Positions 28,634 to 36,778 of a DNA stretch of 64,000 bases are shown one piece after another (the stretch's first letter is position 1; each line of letters begins with the position of its first letter). The notes under the pieces were generated by a model. The model did not search any database and had not been told where the DNA came from. It saw only the letters and a program-made list of their open reading frames with translations. Both the position numbers and the translations under genes were made by a program. Source of the stretch: Mycolicibacterium rutilum (GTDB lineage Bacteria; Actinomycetota; Actinomycetes; Mycobacteriales; Mycobacteriaceae); NCBI RefSeq assembly GCF_900108565.1, contig NZ_LT629971.1:930001-994000 (forward strand), written 5' to 3'.

Positions 28634-29833
28634 TCAAGCGGCGTTGAGCCAATTTCTGTAGGTGTCTGCGAAGGTGTCGTCGCGTTGGAGTCCGCGTTCG
28701 ATGCGGGAGATCACGGTGGGCCAGACACCGAAGTGATTGGCAGCGGCGGTGACGGTGATGTTCTTGGCTTGCCGCGCCGGGCGTAGGTCTGCGTACTCGG
28801 GCACCGCGACGTGGCGGGTCAGGAGCTTGAAGATCTCCCGGGCGATGGCCCGTTGGAGCTTGCGCAGGATCTCCATGCGGGTGTGGCCGAGCGCAATTTG
28901 TCGCTGCACGTAGTGCTTCGTCGGCTTGTGGCGCGACATTCGCACCAAGGCGATACGAAACAGGGCGTTGTTGGCGGCGCGATCCCCGCCGCGCGAGAGG
29001 CGGTGCCGGTTGGTTCTGCCCGAGGACGCCGGCACCGGGGCTACTCCACACAGCGCGGCGAATGCGGCTTCACTGCGTAGGCGATGCGGATTGGCCCCGG
29101 CGGTAATCAACAGTTGGGCAGCGGTGTCGGCGCCGACGCCATAGGCCGCCCGCAGCCCAGGATTGGCGTCGGTGACCAAGGCGTCGATTCGTTCTTGGAG
29201 CGCCTCGGCTTGGGTCTCGAGGAACTGCACCCGTTGAGCGAGCATGTTTGCCGCCACCAGCACCGACTGTGAACACGGATCGGCCTGTGCATCAGGGCGG
29301 CAGTGGGCGATCGCCTCGATCAACCTCAATGTGGTTAATGCACGGTACTTTTCCCGCACGACATCGGGCGCGGACACCAGCATGGCCTTGATCTGATTGA
29401 TCGCTGCGGTGCGGTGCTTGATCGCCGAGCGTCGAGCGATATGCAGAGCTCGCAGACCTGTTGTCGCATGGTCCTTTGGAGTGGCAAGCCGATCACCGGC
29501 TAAGGCTGTGCGGGCAGCGCTGTAGGCATCGAGCGGATCTGATTTGCCTTTGAGCCGGCGAGCGGACTTGATCGCCCGGCTCACCTCAACGACCTCGATA
29601 TCGGCGGCGATGGCCGCTCGGCTGAACCCGGCACCATAGCTGGCGGTGCCCTCGACCCCGATCCGCTCCACGTGACCCAACGACGTGAGGTACTTGATGG
29701 CTGCTGTGTAGCCGGCGGGGGTCGTCGGGAACTCTCTGTCACCCAGAGCTGTACCGGTCATAGTGACAGCGGCGACGTGGATGGTGTCGGCGTGGGTATC
29801 TGCACCGGCGACGATGAGCGTGGATTCTGACAA
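28634..29833 (-). CDS. IS110-family DEDD transposase
   Basis: The product is about 399 residues. The N-terminal RuvC-like DEDD domain begins IVAGADTHADTIHVAAV (first catalytic Asp) and includes GVEGTASYGAGF and KSDPLDAYSAARTAL. The C-terminal Transposase_20 domain carries the serine region APVPASSGRTNRHRLSRGGDR. The last 45 residues (ITVTAAANHFGVWPTVISRIERG) form an apparent extra helix-turn-helix. TTG 29833 gives the usual short N-terminus; GTG 29872 and TTG 29896 are alternatives. No frameshift or truncation is seen, so the element could be active. Confidence 0.85.
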   Translation of the reverse strand: MSESTLIVAGADTHADTIHVAAVTMTGTALGDREFPTTPAGYTAAIKYLTSLGHVERIGVEGTASYGAGFSRAAIAADIEVVEVSRAIKSARRLKGKSDPLDAYSAARTALAGDRLATPKDHATTGLRALHIARRSAIKHRTAAINQIKAMLVSAPDVVREKYRALTTLRLIEAIAHCRPDAQADPCSQSVLVAANMLAQRVQFLETQAEALQERIDALVTDANPGLRAAYGVGADTAAQLLITAGANPHRLRSEAAFAALCGVAPVPASSGRTNRHRLSRGGDRAANNALFRIALVRMSRHKPTKHYVQRQIALGHTRMEILRKLQRAIAREIFKLLTRHVAVPEYADLRPARQAKNITVTAAANHFGVWPTVISRIERGLQRDDTFADTYRNWLNAA

Positions 29834-29935
29834 GATGACAGTGTCCCTTCTGACCTCATGTGGATAGGGCACACACCGGCCAGGACGGGCAGACAAGACA
29901 TTGATGAGGCAGCGGCCAGGCTCCTGATTAAGTCA

Positions 29936-29984
29936 TGTCCGTCCTGACCGGCGTGCTCAAGGCACGCACCACACAGGCCGGACA
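29936..29984 (-). ncRNA. Candidate IS110 bridge-RNA stem-loop
   Basis: A nested hairpin lies 5' of the transposase. The outer stem pairs 29936-29941 with 29979-29984 and, after one mismatch, 29943-29946 with 29974-29977. An internal loop follows, then a 6-bp inner stem 29951-29956/29962-29967 capped by five bases. IS110 elements express a structured RNA from this side that pairs with target and donor DNA through internal loops. The strand and RNA identity are inference; only one loop of the full RNA is outlined. Confidence 0.4.
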
Positions 29985-30092
29985 GATCAAATGATGGACA
30001 ACCCAGCAGGGCGTCAGTCAGACCCAGAGTCACAGCCTGCGCGGTAACGCTCTTACATCATCAATGTCAGACCCCGTTGGCATGATGGGTTT

Positions 30093-31394
30093 ATGTCTTC
30101 GGCGACCGCTTCTGATGACGCTCCGGCGGTGAGCCGTGATGAGCGGTTGTTGGAGTTGTATGAGCGGTTGGCGGAATTGTCGGGGCAGCGCAACGCTATC
30201 GACGGTCAGATCGTGGAGATTGTGGCCGAGATCGATCGCGACGGTTTGTGGGCCGGCACGGGGCTCAAGTCGGTCAAGGCGTTGGTGGCGTGGAGACTGG
30301 GGATGTCGGATACCACCGCGGGCAATGTGGCCGCGATCGCCGATCGGTATGAGGAGTTTCCGCGGTGCACCGCCGAGATGCGCGAAGGGCGGTTGTCGTT
30401 GGATCAGGTCGGGGTGATCGCCCAGCAGGCCGGTGACGGCTCTGATGACCATTACGCCGATTTCGCGGCGGTGGCCACGGTGCGCCAACTACGCAAGGCG
30501 CTGAGCTTGGAGGTGCGCCCCGAGCCCGATCCCGAACCCGAACCCGAGTTCAAACGGTCATTCTCCCGAAGCGTCGGCGACCATTACACGACGTATCGGA
30601 TCGCCGTGCCCAATTTGGAGGCGGCCAAGGTCGATGCGGCGTTGGCCTCGCATCGGGATGCGTTGATCAACGAGTATCGCCGCGATCACGGCCCTGACAC
30701 CGCCGGTGACCCTGACGCGCCGAGTTTTGCGGCCAGCGGCCAATTCGAACGCGAGAAAGCCCAGGGCACCAAGCCGCCGTTTCCGACGTTGACCGATGCG
30801 TTCATGCGGATGGTCGAAACCGCCTGGGATGCCGAGGTGGCGCGGCGCCCGCACAGCGCGCATACCACGGTGATGGTGCATTTGGATGTCGACAAACGGG
30901 CCAGCTGGATCCACGCCGGCCCCGCGTTGTCTGATGCGGATCGCCAGTATTTGTTGTGTGACGCCGATTGTGAGGTGTGGCTCGAACAACGTGGGCAGGT
31001 CATCGGCGCCGGCCGCAGCACCCGGGTGATCAGCCGGCGGTTGCGCCGGGCGCTGGAATACCGCAGCAACACCTGCGCGGTCCCGGGCTGCGGGGCGACC
31101 CGCGGGCTGCACGCCCATCACATCGTGCACTGGGAAGACGGTGGACAGACCGAACTGCACAATCTGGTGCTGGTGTGCCCGCATCACCATCGGATGCATC
31201 ACCGCGGCGAGATCACCATCCGCGGCCCCGCCGACCAACTCGTGATCACTGACCGCGACGGCGATCCCCTCACCAGCGCCTCGCTGGCCCGACCACCCAC
31301 CGAACCACCCCCGGCCGTGGCGCCCTGGCACGGGCCCCTTGGTGAGCGCGCCGAATGGTGGTGGTACGAGCCCTACAAACCCTCACCGAACTAG
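30093..31394 (+). CDS. 13E12-type DUF222/HNH endonuclease protein
   Basis: This 433-residue protein of the mycobacterial REP13E12 family has an N-terminal DUF222 helical region and a C-terminal HNH nuclease domain: a zinc-knuckle Cys pair (CAVPGCGATRGLHAHHIVHW) with the catalytic HH, then ELHNLVLVCPHHHRMHH. These genes are repeated in mycobacterial genomes, and in M. tuberculosis one copy serves as the attachment site of prophage phiRv1. No prophage genes are next to it here. ATG 30093 is used. Presence beside an IS110 element supports a mobile or hotspot region. Confidence 0.85.
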   Translation: MSSATASDDAPAVSRDERLLELYERLAELSGQRNAIDGQIVEIVAEIDRDGLWAGTGLKSVKALVAWRLGMSDTTAGNVAAIADRYEEFPRCTAEMREGRLSLDQVGVIAQQAGDGSDDHYADFAAVATVRQLRKALSLEVRPEPDPEPEPEFKRSFSRSVGDHYTTYRIAVPNLEAAKVDAALASHRDALINEYRRDHGPDTAGDPDAPSFAASGQFEREKAQGTKPPFPTLTDAFMRMVETAWDAEVARRPHSAHTTVMVHLDVDKRASWIHAGPALSDADRQYLLCDADCEVWLEQRGQVIGAGRSTRVISRRLRRALEYRSNTCAVPGCGATRGLHAHHIVHWEDGGQTELHNLVLVCPHHHRMHHRGEITIRGPADQLVITDRDGDPLTSASLARPPTEPPPAVAPWHGPLGERAEWWWYEPYKPSPN

Positions 31395-31591
31395 CCCCTC
31401 GAAATACCCTGCAGCATCGACACATTCGATGCCACCCACCCCTGCACGCCGACCCCTCGCGAAACTACATCCAGTCGTAGTTCAGCGACATCGTCGCTAC
31501 AAGGCTGGCAATCCATGCGTCCACCTGTGAACCGGCGCGTTTGAGTCCTGCCTCAGCGGGCACGCCTGCACTAACACAACAGGAGGTGCTC

Positions 31592-32770
31592 ATGCGGGCA
31601 GTGACGTGGCAAGGCCGTCGAAAGATATCCGTCGACAACGTGCCGGATCCGGCGATCAAGGAACCCAACGACGCGATCATTCGTGTCACGAGCACCAACA
31701 TCTGCGGCTCGGACCTCCACCTCTACGAGGTGCTCGGCGCCTTCATGAATCCTGGCGACATCCTCGGCCACGAAGCGATGGGCGTCGTCGAAGAAGTGGG
31801 CCGCGAGGTCGACGCCCTCAAGCCCGGTGACCGCGTCGTCATCCCGTTCAACATCTCGTGCGGACACTGCTTCATGTGCGACCACGGCCTGCAGAGCCAG
31901 TGCGAGACCACCCAGAACCGCGACCAGGGCACCGGCGCCTCACTGTTCGGCTATTCCAAGCTCTACGGCGAGGTCGCCGGCGGCCAAGCCGAATACCTGC
32001 GCGTCCCGCAAGCCCAGTACACCCACATCAAGGTGCCCGACGACGCACCCGACGACCGCTATGTCTACCTGTCCGACGTGCTGCCCACCGCATGGCAGGC
32101 CGTTGAGTACGCCGAAATCCCCGACGGCGGCACCCTCGTCGTCCTCGGCCTCGGCCCCATCGGCGCGATGGCCTGCCGTATCGCCGCGCACCAGAAGGGT
32201 TGCAAGGTGATCGGCGTCGACCTGGTCGACGAACGCCTCAACCGCGCCCGCTCCTACTGCGAGGAAGTCATCGACCTCCGCAGCGACGACGCCGACGAGA
32301 TCGTCAAGAGCCACACCCAGGGCCGCGGCGCCGACTCCGTCATCGACGCCGTCGGCATGGAAGCGCACGGATCGCCGGTCGCCGAGACCATGCAGACCAT
32401 GAGCGGCTTCCTGCCCTCACCCGTCGGCCGTGTGGTGATGAAGAACGCCGGCGTCGACCGCCTCGCCGCGTTCAACTCCGCCATCGCGCTCGTCCGCCGC
32501 GGCGGCACCATTTCGCTTTCCGGTGTCTACGGCGGCGCCGCCGATCCGATCAACATGATGACGTTGTTCGACAAGCAGATTCGGCTGCGCATGGGTCAGG
32601 CCAACGTCAAGAAGTGGGTCCCCGACATCCTGCCGCTGCTCACCGCCGAAGATCCGCTCGGTGTCGAGCAGTTCGCCACCCACCGGCTCCCCCTCGAAGC
32701 CGCGCCCGGCGCGTACGAAACCTTCCAGAAGAAGGAAGACGGCATGTTCAAGGTCGTCCTCAAACCCTGA
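31592..32770 (+). CDS. Zinc-dependent alcohol dehydrogenase
   Basis: This 392-residue medium-chain dehydrogenase has catalytic zinc ligands in TNICGSDLHLYE and ILGHEAMGVVEEVG. The structural-zinc region CGHCFMCDHGLQSQC has four cysteines, and the NAD(P)-binding GLGPIGAMACRIAAHQKG is clear. The extended middle loop (TGASLFGYSKLYGEVAGGQAEYLRVP) resembles formaldehyde-dehydrogenase-like members. AGGAGG lies five bases before ATG 31592. The substrate is not evident. The next gene begins 49 bases later on the same strand and may be co-transcribed. Confidence 0.88.
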   Translation: MRAVTWQGRRKISVDNVPDPAIKEPNDAIIRVTSTNICGSDLHLYEVLGAFMNPGDILGHEAMGVVEEVGREVDALKPGDRVVIPFNISCGHCFMCDHGLQSQCETTQNRDQGTGASLFGYSKLYGEVAGGQAEYLRVPQAQYTHIKVPDDAPDDRYVYLSDVLPTAWQAVEYAEIPDGGTLVVLGLGPIGAMACRIAAHQKGCKVIGVDLVDERLNRARSYCEEVIDLRSDDADEIVKSHTQGRGADSVIDAVGMEAHGSPVAETMQTMSGFLPSPVGRVVMKNAGVDRLAAFNSAIALVRRGGTISLSGVYGGAADPINMMTLFDKQIRLRMGQANVKKWVPDILPLLTAEDPLGVEQFATHRLPLEAAPGAYETFQKKEDGMFKVVLKP

Positions 32771-32819
32771 CCCGGGAAACTTCCGATTGGCCGCGCGCGG
32801 TCCCGGGTATGCGTCGCCC

Positions 32820-34280
32820 ATGGAGCAATCGGAGGCGCCTCTCTTAAGCGCGCTCGCCGACTACCGCGAACAGAACCGCTACGGCTTCACCCCGCCCGGC
32901 CACCGTCAAGGCCACGGCACTGACCCCCGCGTGCTGTCCGTGCTCGGACACGAAGCCTTCGCCGACGACGTGCTGGCCAGCGGCGGGCTCGACGACCGTC
33001 GCACCAGCAACGAGTACCTCAAGCACGCCGAGGACCTGATGGCCGACGCCGTCGGCGCCGACATCGCCTGGTTCTCCACTTGCGGTAGCTCACTGTCGGT
33101 CAAGGCCGCGATGATGGCCGTCGCCGGCGGGGACGGTGGCCTGCTCGTCCCCCGCGACTCCCACAAGTCCATCGTCGCCGGGCTCATCTTCTCCGGCGTG
33201 CAGCCCCGCTGGGTCACGCCCCGCTGGGACGCCGACCGGCACTTCAGCCACCCGCCCTCCCCGCAGGACTACCGCGACGTCTTCGACAAGTACCCCGACG
33301 CCGCAGGCGCGCTCGTCGTCAGCCCCAGCCCGTACGGCACGTGCACCGACCTCGCCGCCATCGCCGAGGTCTGCCACGAACGCGGCAAGCCGCTGATCGT
33401 CGACGAGGCGTGGGGTGCGCACCTGCCGTTCCACGAGGACCTGCCGACCTGGGCGATGGACGCCGGCGCCGACGTCTGCGTGGTCAGCGTGCACAAGATG
33501 GGCGCCGGTTTCGAGCAGGGCTCGGTCTTTCACCTGCAGGGCGACCTCGTCGACCAGGACCGCCTCTCAGCGTGCGCCGACCTGCTGATGACCACCAGCC
33601 CCAGCGTGCTCATGTACGCCGCGATGGACGGCTGGCGCCGCCAGATGGTCGAGCACGGTCACCAATTAATCGGCGACGCACTCGATCTGGCCAATCATGT
33701 GCGCGACGCCATCGAACTCATTCCCGACGTCGAGGTGATGGACGACGAGCTGCTCGGCGCCGAGGCCTCCCACGACCTCGACCGCTTGCAGGTCCTGATC
33801 GACGTGTCCGCCACCGGCACGTCGGGCTACCAGGCGCACGACTGGCTGCGCGCGCACAAGAAGATCGACCTGGGCATGAGCGACCACCGCCGCATCCTGG
33901 CCACCATGTCGTTCGCCGACGACAAGGACACCGCCGAGCGTCTCCTCGACGCGCTGTGGGCGTGGCGCAAGGCCGCCGAGGACCTCGAGCCCGCGCCGCC
34001 GATGCGGCTGCCGTCGCCGACCGAGATCCAGCTGGAGACCCGGCAGCTGCCCCGCGACGCCTTCTTCGGGCGGGTCGAGCAGGTGCCGACGACCGAGGCC
34101 AGCGGGCGGGTCTGCGCCGAGCAGATCACCCCCTACCCGCCGGGCATCCCCGCGGTCGTCCCGGGCGAAGTCCTCGACGACGCGGTGCTGGAGTACCTCC
34201 GCAGCGGCATCAAGGCAGGTATGAACGTTCCCGACGCAGCAGATACAACGATGGAGACAATCCGTGTTGTCGGTACCTGA
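32820..34280 (+). CDS. Orn/Lys/Arg decarboxylase-type PLP enzyme
   Basis: This 486-residue fold-type I PLP enzyme is related to the Orn/Lys/Arg decarboxylase major domain. Signs are YGFTPPGHRQGHGTDPRV near the N-terminus, WFSTCGSSLSVKAAMMAVAG, LIVDEAWGAHLPFH (PLP-ring Asp), the Schiff-base lysine Lys226 in SVHKMGAGFEQGS, and a C-terminal ITPYPPGIPAVVPGE motif. It is shorter than the inducible enterobacterial enzymes and lacks their N-terminal wing domain. Likely activity is decarboxylation of a basic amino acid; which one is not visible. Confidence 0.82.
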   Translation: MEQSEAPLLSALADYREQNRYGFTPPGHRQGHGTDPRVLSVLGHEAFADDVLASGGLDDRRTSNEYLKHAEDLMADAVGADIAWFSTCGSSLSVKAAMMAVAGGDGGLLVPRDSHKSIVAGLIFSGVQPRWVTPRWDADRHFSHPPSPQDYRDVFDKYPDAAGALVVSPSPYGTCTDLAAIAEVCHERGKPLIVDEAWGAHLPFHEDLPTWAMDAGADVCVVSVHKMGAGFEQGSVFHLQGDLVDQDRLSACADLLMTTSPSVLMYAAMDGWRRQMVEHGHQLIGDALDLANHVRDAIELIPDVEVMDDELLGAEASHDLDRLQVLIDVSATGTSGYQAHDWLRAHKKIDLGMSDHRRILATMSFADDKDTAERLLDALWAWRKAAEDLEPAPPMRLPSPTEIQLETRQLPRDAFFGRVEQVPTTEASGRVCAEQITPYPPGIPAVVPGEVLDDAVLEYLRSGIKAGMNVPDAADTTMETIRVVGT

Positions 34281-34359
34281 TACCCCTGGTTTCGCATTGC
34301 GGTGTTCTGGCAACATTACCGACGAGTAAGAAGTTTCCTCCGACATTGAGGTGGGGCAG

Positions 34360-36192
34360 ATGACGGGTTCGCCGGAAATTTCATACCTGGCGCAGGACGA
34401 GGGTGGCGGCACCGCCATCCACGAGGTGATCGGGTTGTCCGTGGCCGCGGTGATCGTCACCGCGATCCTGCTGTGGATCGGCTGGATGCACCGCAGTCAC
34501 AAGATCACCTGGCTGACCAGCCTGGCCGATCGATTCGCCAAGCGCTTCAAACGGCCGTCGTGGGTCGCGCTGCCGATCGCGATGTTCATCGCGTCGATCA
34601 TCTGCGCCCTGTTCGGCTTCATCTGGGACGTCAGCCTGCACATCGGCAACGGCCGCGACGACGGCGCGCTGGCCAACCCCGCGCACTACTTCATCCTCAT
34701 CGGCCTGTTCGGCATCTTCGTCGCCGGGTGCACCGCGATGGTGCTGCCGTTCGACAAGCCCGGCCCGGCCGCCCTGCGCCTCACCGACAACTGGTCGGCG
34801 CCCGTCGGCGGCATCGTCATGGCCGGCTGCGGCCTCTACGCGCTGATGGGCTTCCCCCTCGACGACATCTGGCACCGCATCTTCGGTCAGGACGTCACGC
34901 TGTGGGGGCCGACGCACCTGATGATGATCGGCGGCGCCGGCTTCTCCACCCTGGCCGCGGCCTACCTCGAGATCGAAGGCAAGCGCGCGGCCGGGCCCGA
35001 CGCACCCCGGGACGGGATCGGGCTGAAGTTCGTCCAGTACCTGGCGTTCGCCGGCGTACTGATCGGCATGTCGGTGTATCAGATCGAGTTCGACTTCGGC
35101 GTTCCGCAGTTCCGGCAGGTGTTCCAGCCGATGCTGATCGCCGCCGCGGCCGCGCTCGCTCTGGTCGCTGCGCGGGTGTTCCTCGGCCGCGGCGCCGCGC
35201 TGCTCGCCGCGATCATCGCGATCGGCCTGCGTGGCATCGTCGCGTTCCTGGTCGCCCCGGTGCTCGACGCGCCGGCCAACTGGTTCCCGCTGTACCTCGG
35301 CGCGGCGGTCGTCGTCGAATTGCTCGCGCTCACACCGCTGTTCAAACGGCCGGTGCTGTTCGGCGCCGTCGCGGGTCTGGGCATCGGCACCGTCGGGCTA
35401 TGGCTGGAGTCACTGTGGATCGGTGCGGTCTACCCGTATCCGTGGCCGACCAGCATCTGGCCCGAGGCGCTCGCGATGGCCGTGCCGGTCGCCATCCTCA
35501 CCGGCGCGTGCGGCGCGATGATCGGCATGGTGCTGACGGGCTGGCGGCTTCCGCGCCGCGCGATCGGTGTCGGCCTGGTCGTGTTGACCGTGCTGGCGAT
35601 CGGCGGTGCCACCGCCAACGGGCTGCGCTACGACGTGCCCGAAAGCGCCTCGGCAGCAATCACTCTCACCGAGGTGCCCGGTGCCGACGGGCAGCGTGAG
35701 GTGACGGCGGACGTGCAGCTCACCCCGGCGAACCTGGTCAGCAGCGACCCCAACTGGGTGTCGGTGCTCGGCTGGCAGGGCGGGCTGCAAAACGAGCGCG
35801 GCATCTACATCGACCGCCTCGAGCGGGTGGGCCCCGGCCACTTCCGGTCCACCGAACCGATGCCGGTGTCGGGCACCTGGAAGACGTTGCTGCGCCTGCA
35901 CGACGGGCGCACCCTGGCCGCCGTGCCGATCTACCTCGCCGGCGATCCGGGGATCGGCGCCGAAGAGGTGCCCGCCGAAGCGAACATGACGCGGCCGTTC
36001 GTCTCCGAGATCACCATCCTGCAGCGTGAGCGCAGCCCGGACATCCCGCAGTCGCTGTGGCTGATCGGCTGCCTGGTGGTGCTCTTCTGCACCCTCGCGA
36101 TGGTCGCCGGAATCACCTGGGGCGCAGGACGTATCGACAGCAGCGAGCCCAGTGGGAGCGAGGCTGAGCTACAACCGAGCGCCCAGGCATGA
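34360..36192 (+). CDS. Multi-pass membrane protein with extracytoplasmic domain, unknown function
   Basis: This 610-residue protein has about 11-12 membrane helices over residues 20-435, an extracytoplasmic beta-rich domain (about 440-560; QREVTADVQLTPANLVSSDPN) and a final TM helix near 570-592. Several histidines and acidic residues lie inside or beside helices (HRSHKITW, PAHYF, WGPTHLMMIGG). No family was recognised. ATG 34360 has GAGG eight bases upstream; GTG 34351 is an alternative. ATGA couples it to the small downstream gene, starting a four-gene operon. Confidence 0.75.
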   Translation: MTGSPEISYLAQDEGGGTAIHEVIGLSVAAVIVTAILLWIGWMHRSHKITWLTSLADRFAKRFKRPSWVALPIAMFIASIICALFGFIWDVSLHIGNGRDDGALANPAHYFILIGLFGIFVAGCTAMVLPFDKPGPAALRLTDNWSAPVGGIVMAGCGLYALMGFPLDDIWHRIFGQDVTLWGPTHLMMIGGAGFSTLAAAYLEIEGKRAAGPDAPRDGIGLKFVQYLAFAGVLIGMSVYQIEFDFGVPQFRQVFQPMLIAAAAALALVAARVFLGRGAALLAAIIAIGLRGIVAFLVAPVLDAPANWFPLYLGAAVVVELLALTPLFKRPVLFGAVAGLGIGTVGLWLESLWIGAVYPYPWPTSIWPEALAMAVPVAILTGACGAMIGMVLTGWRLPRRAIGVGLVVLTVLAIGGATANGLRYDVPESASAAITLTEVPGADGQREVTADVQLTPANLVSSDPNWVSVLGWQGGLQNERGIYIDRLERVGPGHFRSTEPMPVSGTWKTLLRLHDGRTLAAVPIYLAGDPGIGAEEVPAEANMTRPFVSEITILQRERSPDIPQSLWLIGCLVVLFCTLAMVAGITWGAGRIDSSEPSGSEAELQPSAQA

Positions 36193-36350
36193 CGGCCGGC
36201 CAGGACGTCGTCATCCTCGCGGATCACCCCGTGTGGATTGCCGTGCCCGCCTTCGCCCCGGCTATCGTCGTCGCGGGCGTGGTGGTGTACATCGCCGTCA
36301 AGAACCGACGCAAAGGCCCAGCCAGTCCGACCGACGAAGGGACACCGTGA
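36189..36350 (+). CDS. Small single-pass membrane protein (53 residues)
   Basis: A 53-codon frame starts in the ATGA overlap with the preceding gene and ends in a GTGA overlap with the lipoprotein gene. It encodes one hydrophobic helix (about residues 15-37, WIAVPAFAPAIVVAGVVVYIAV) followed by a basic KNRRK stop-transfer and a hydrophilic tail. Double overlap and membrane topology make it a credible gene. Probably an accessory subunit of the membrane proteins on either side. Confidence 0.7.
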   Translation: MTAGQDVVILADHPVWIAVPAFAPAIVVAGVVVYIAVKNRRKGPASPTDEGTP

Positions 36351-36778
36351 CATTGACCGCACGCCGATCCGGAATCGCGATCCTGGCCGCAGCCGCGCTG
36401 CTGACCGCCGGATGCGGGGGCTCGAAGTCTGAGGACTCCCCGTCCCCCGGCGCGAGCAGCCAATCGACGGTCAACCCGTCGGACATGTCCGACGTGCAGC
36501 GCCCGCCCGACCGGCTCACCATCGACATCTCGATCGAGGGCGGTAACGTCACCCCGACCAACGAGCAGGTGCAGGGCAAGGTGAACGAGCCGATCGTGTT
36601 GCGGGTCAACAGCGATGCCGCCGACGAACTGCATGTGCACTCGGTGCCGGAGCACACGTTCAGGGTGGAACCCAACGACGGTCAGCAGTTCCAGTTCACC
36701 GTCGATGTGCCCGGCAACGTCGAGATCGAACTGCACGAGCTGAACCGCGTCGTCGCGACGGTCCAAGTCCAGCAGTGA
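36347..36778 (+). CDS. Cupredoxin-like lipoprotein
   Basis: This 143-residue lipoprotein has lipobox LTAGC with Cys23. The mature part after a Ser/Pro linker has a beta-sandwich pattern (RLTIDISIEGGNVTP, EPIVLRVNSDAADELHVHSVPEHTF, FTVDVPGNVEIELHE) like cupredoxin-fold proteins. Several histidines cluster at LHVHSVPEH, but the classical Cys of a type 1 copper site is absent. Copper or another metal may bind in a different way. It is coupled on both sides (GTGA overlaps). Confidence 0.72.
   Translation: MTLTARRSGIAILAAAALLTAGCGGSKSEDSPSPGASSQSTVNPSDMSDVQRPPDRLTIDISIEGGNVTPTNEQVQGKVNEPIVLRVNSDAADELHVHSVPEHTFRVEPNDGQQFQFTVDVPGNVEIELHELNRVVATVQVQQ

Larger units (their letters stand above)
28605..30060 (-). 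mobile_element. IS110-family insertion sequence (approximate ends)
   Basis: The element comprises one transposase gene plus non-coding flanks. IS110 elements lack clear terminal inverted repeats, so the ends are estimated from the EspK-like stop on one side and the 13E12-type gene leader on the other. The longer non-coding side lies 5' of the transposase, the arrangement of the IS110 (not IS1111) subgroup, and contains a structured segment. Position between the Esp-like genes and the HNH gene suggests a role in assembling the island. Confidence 0.75.
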
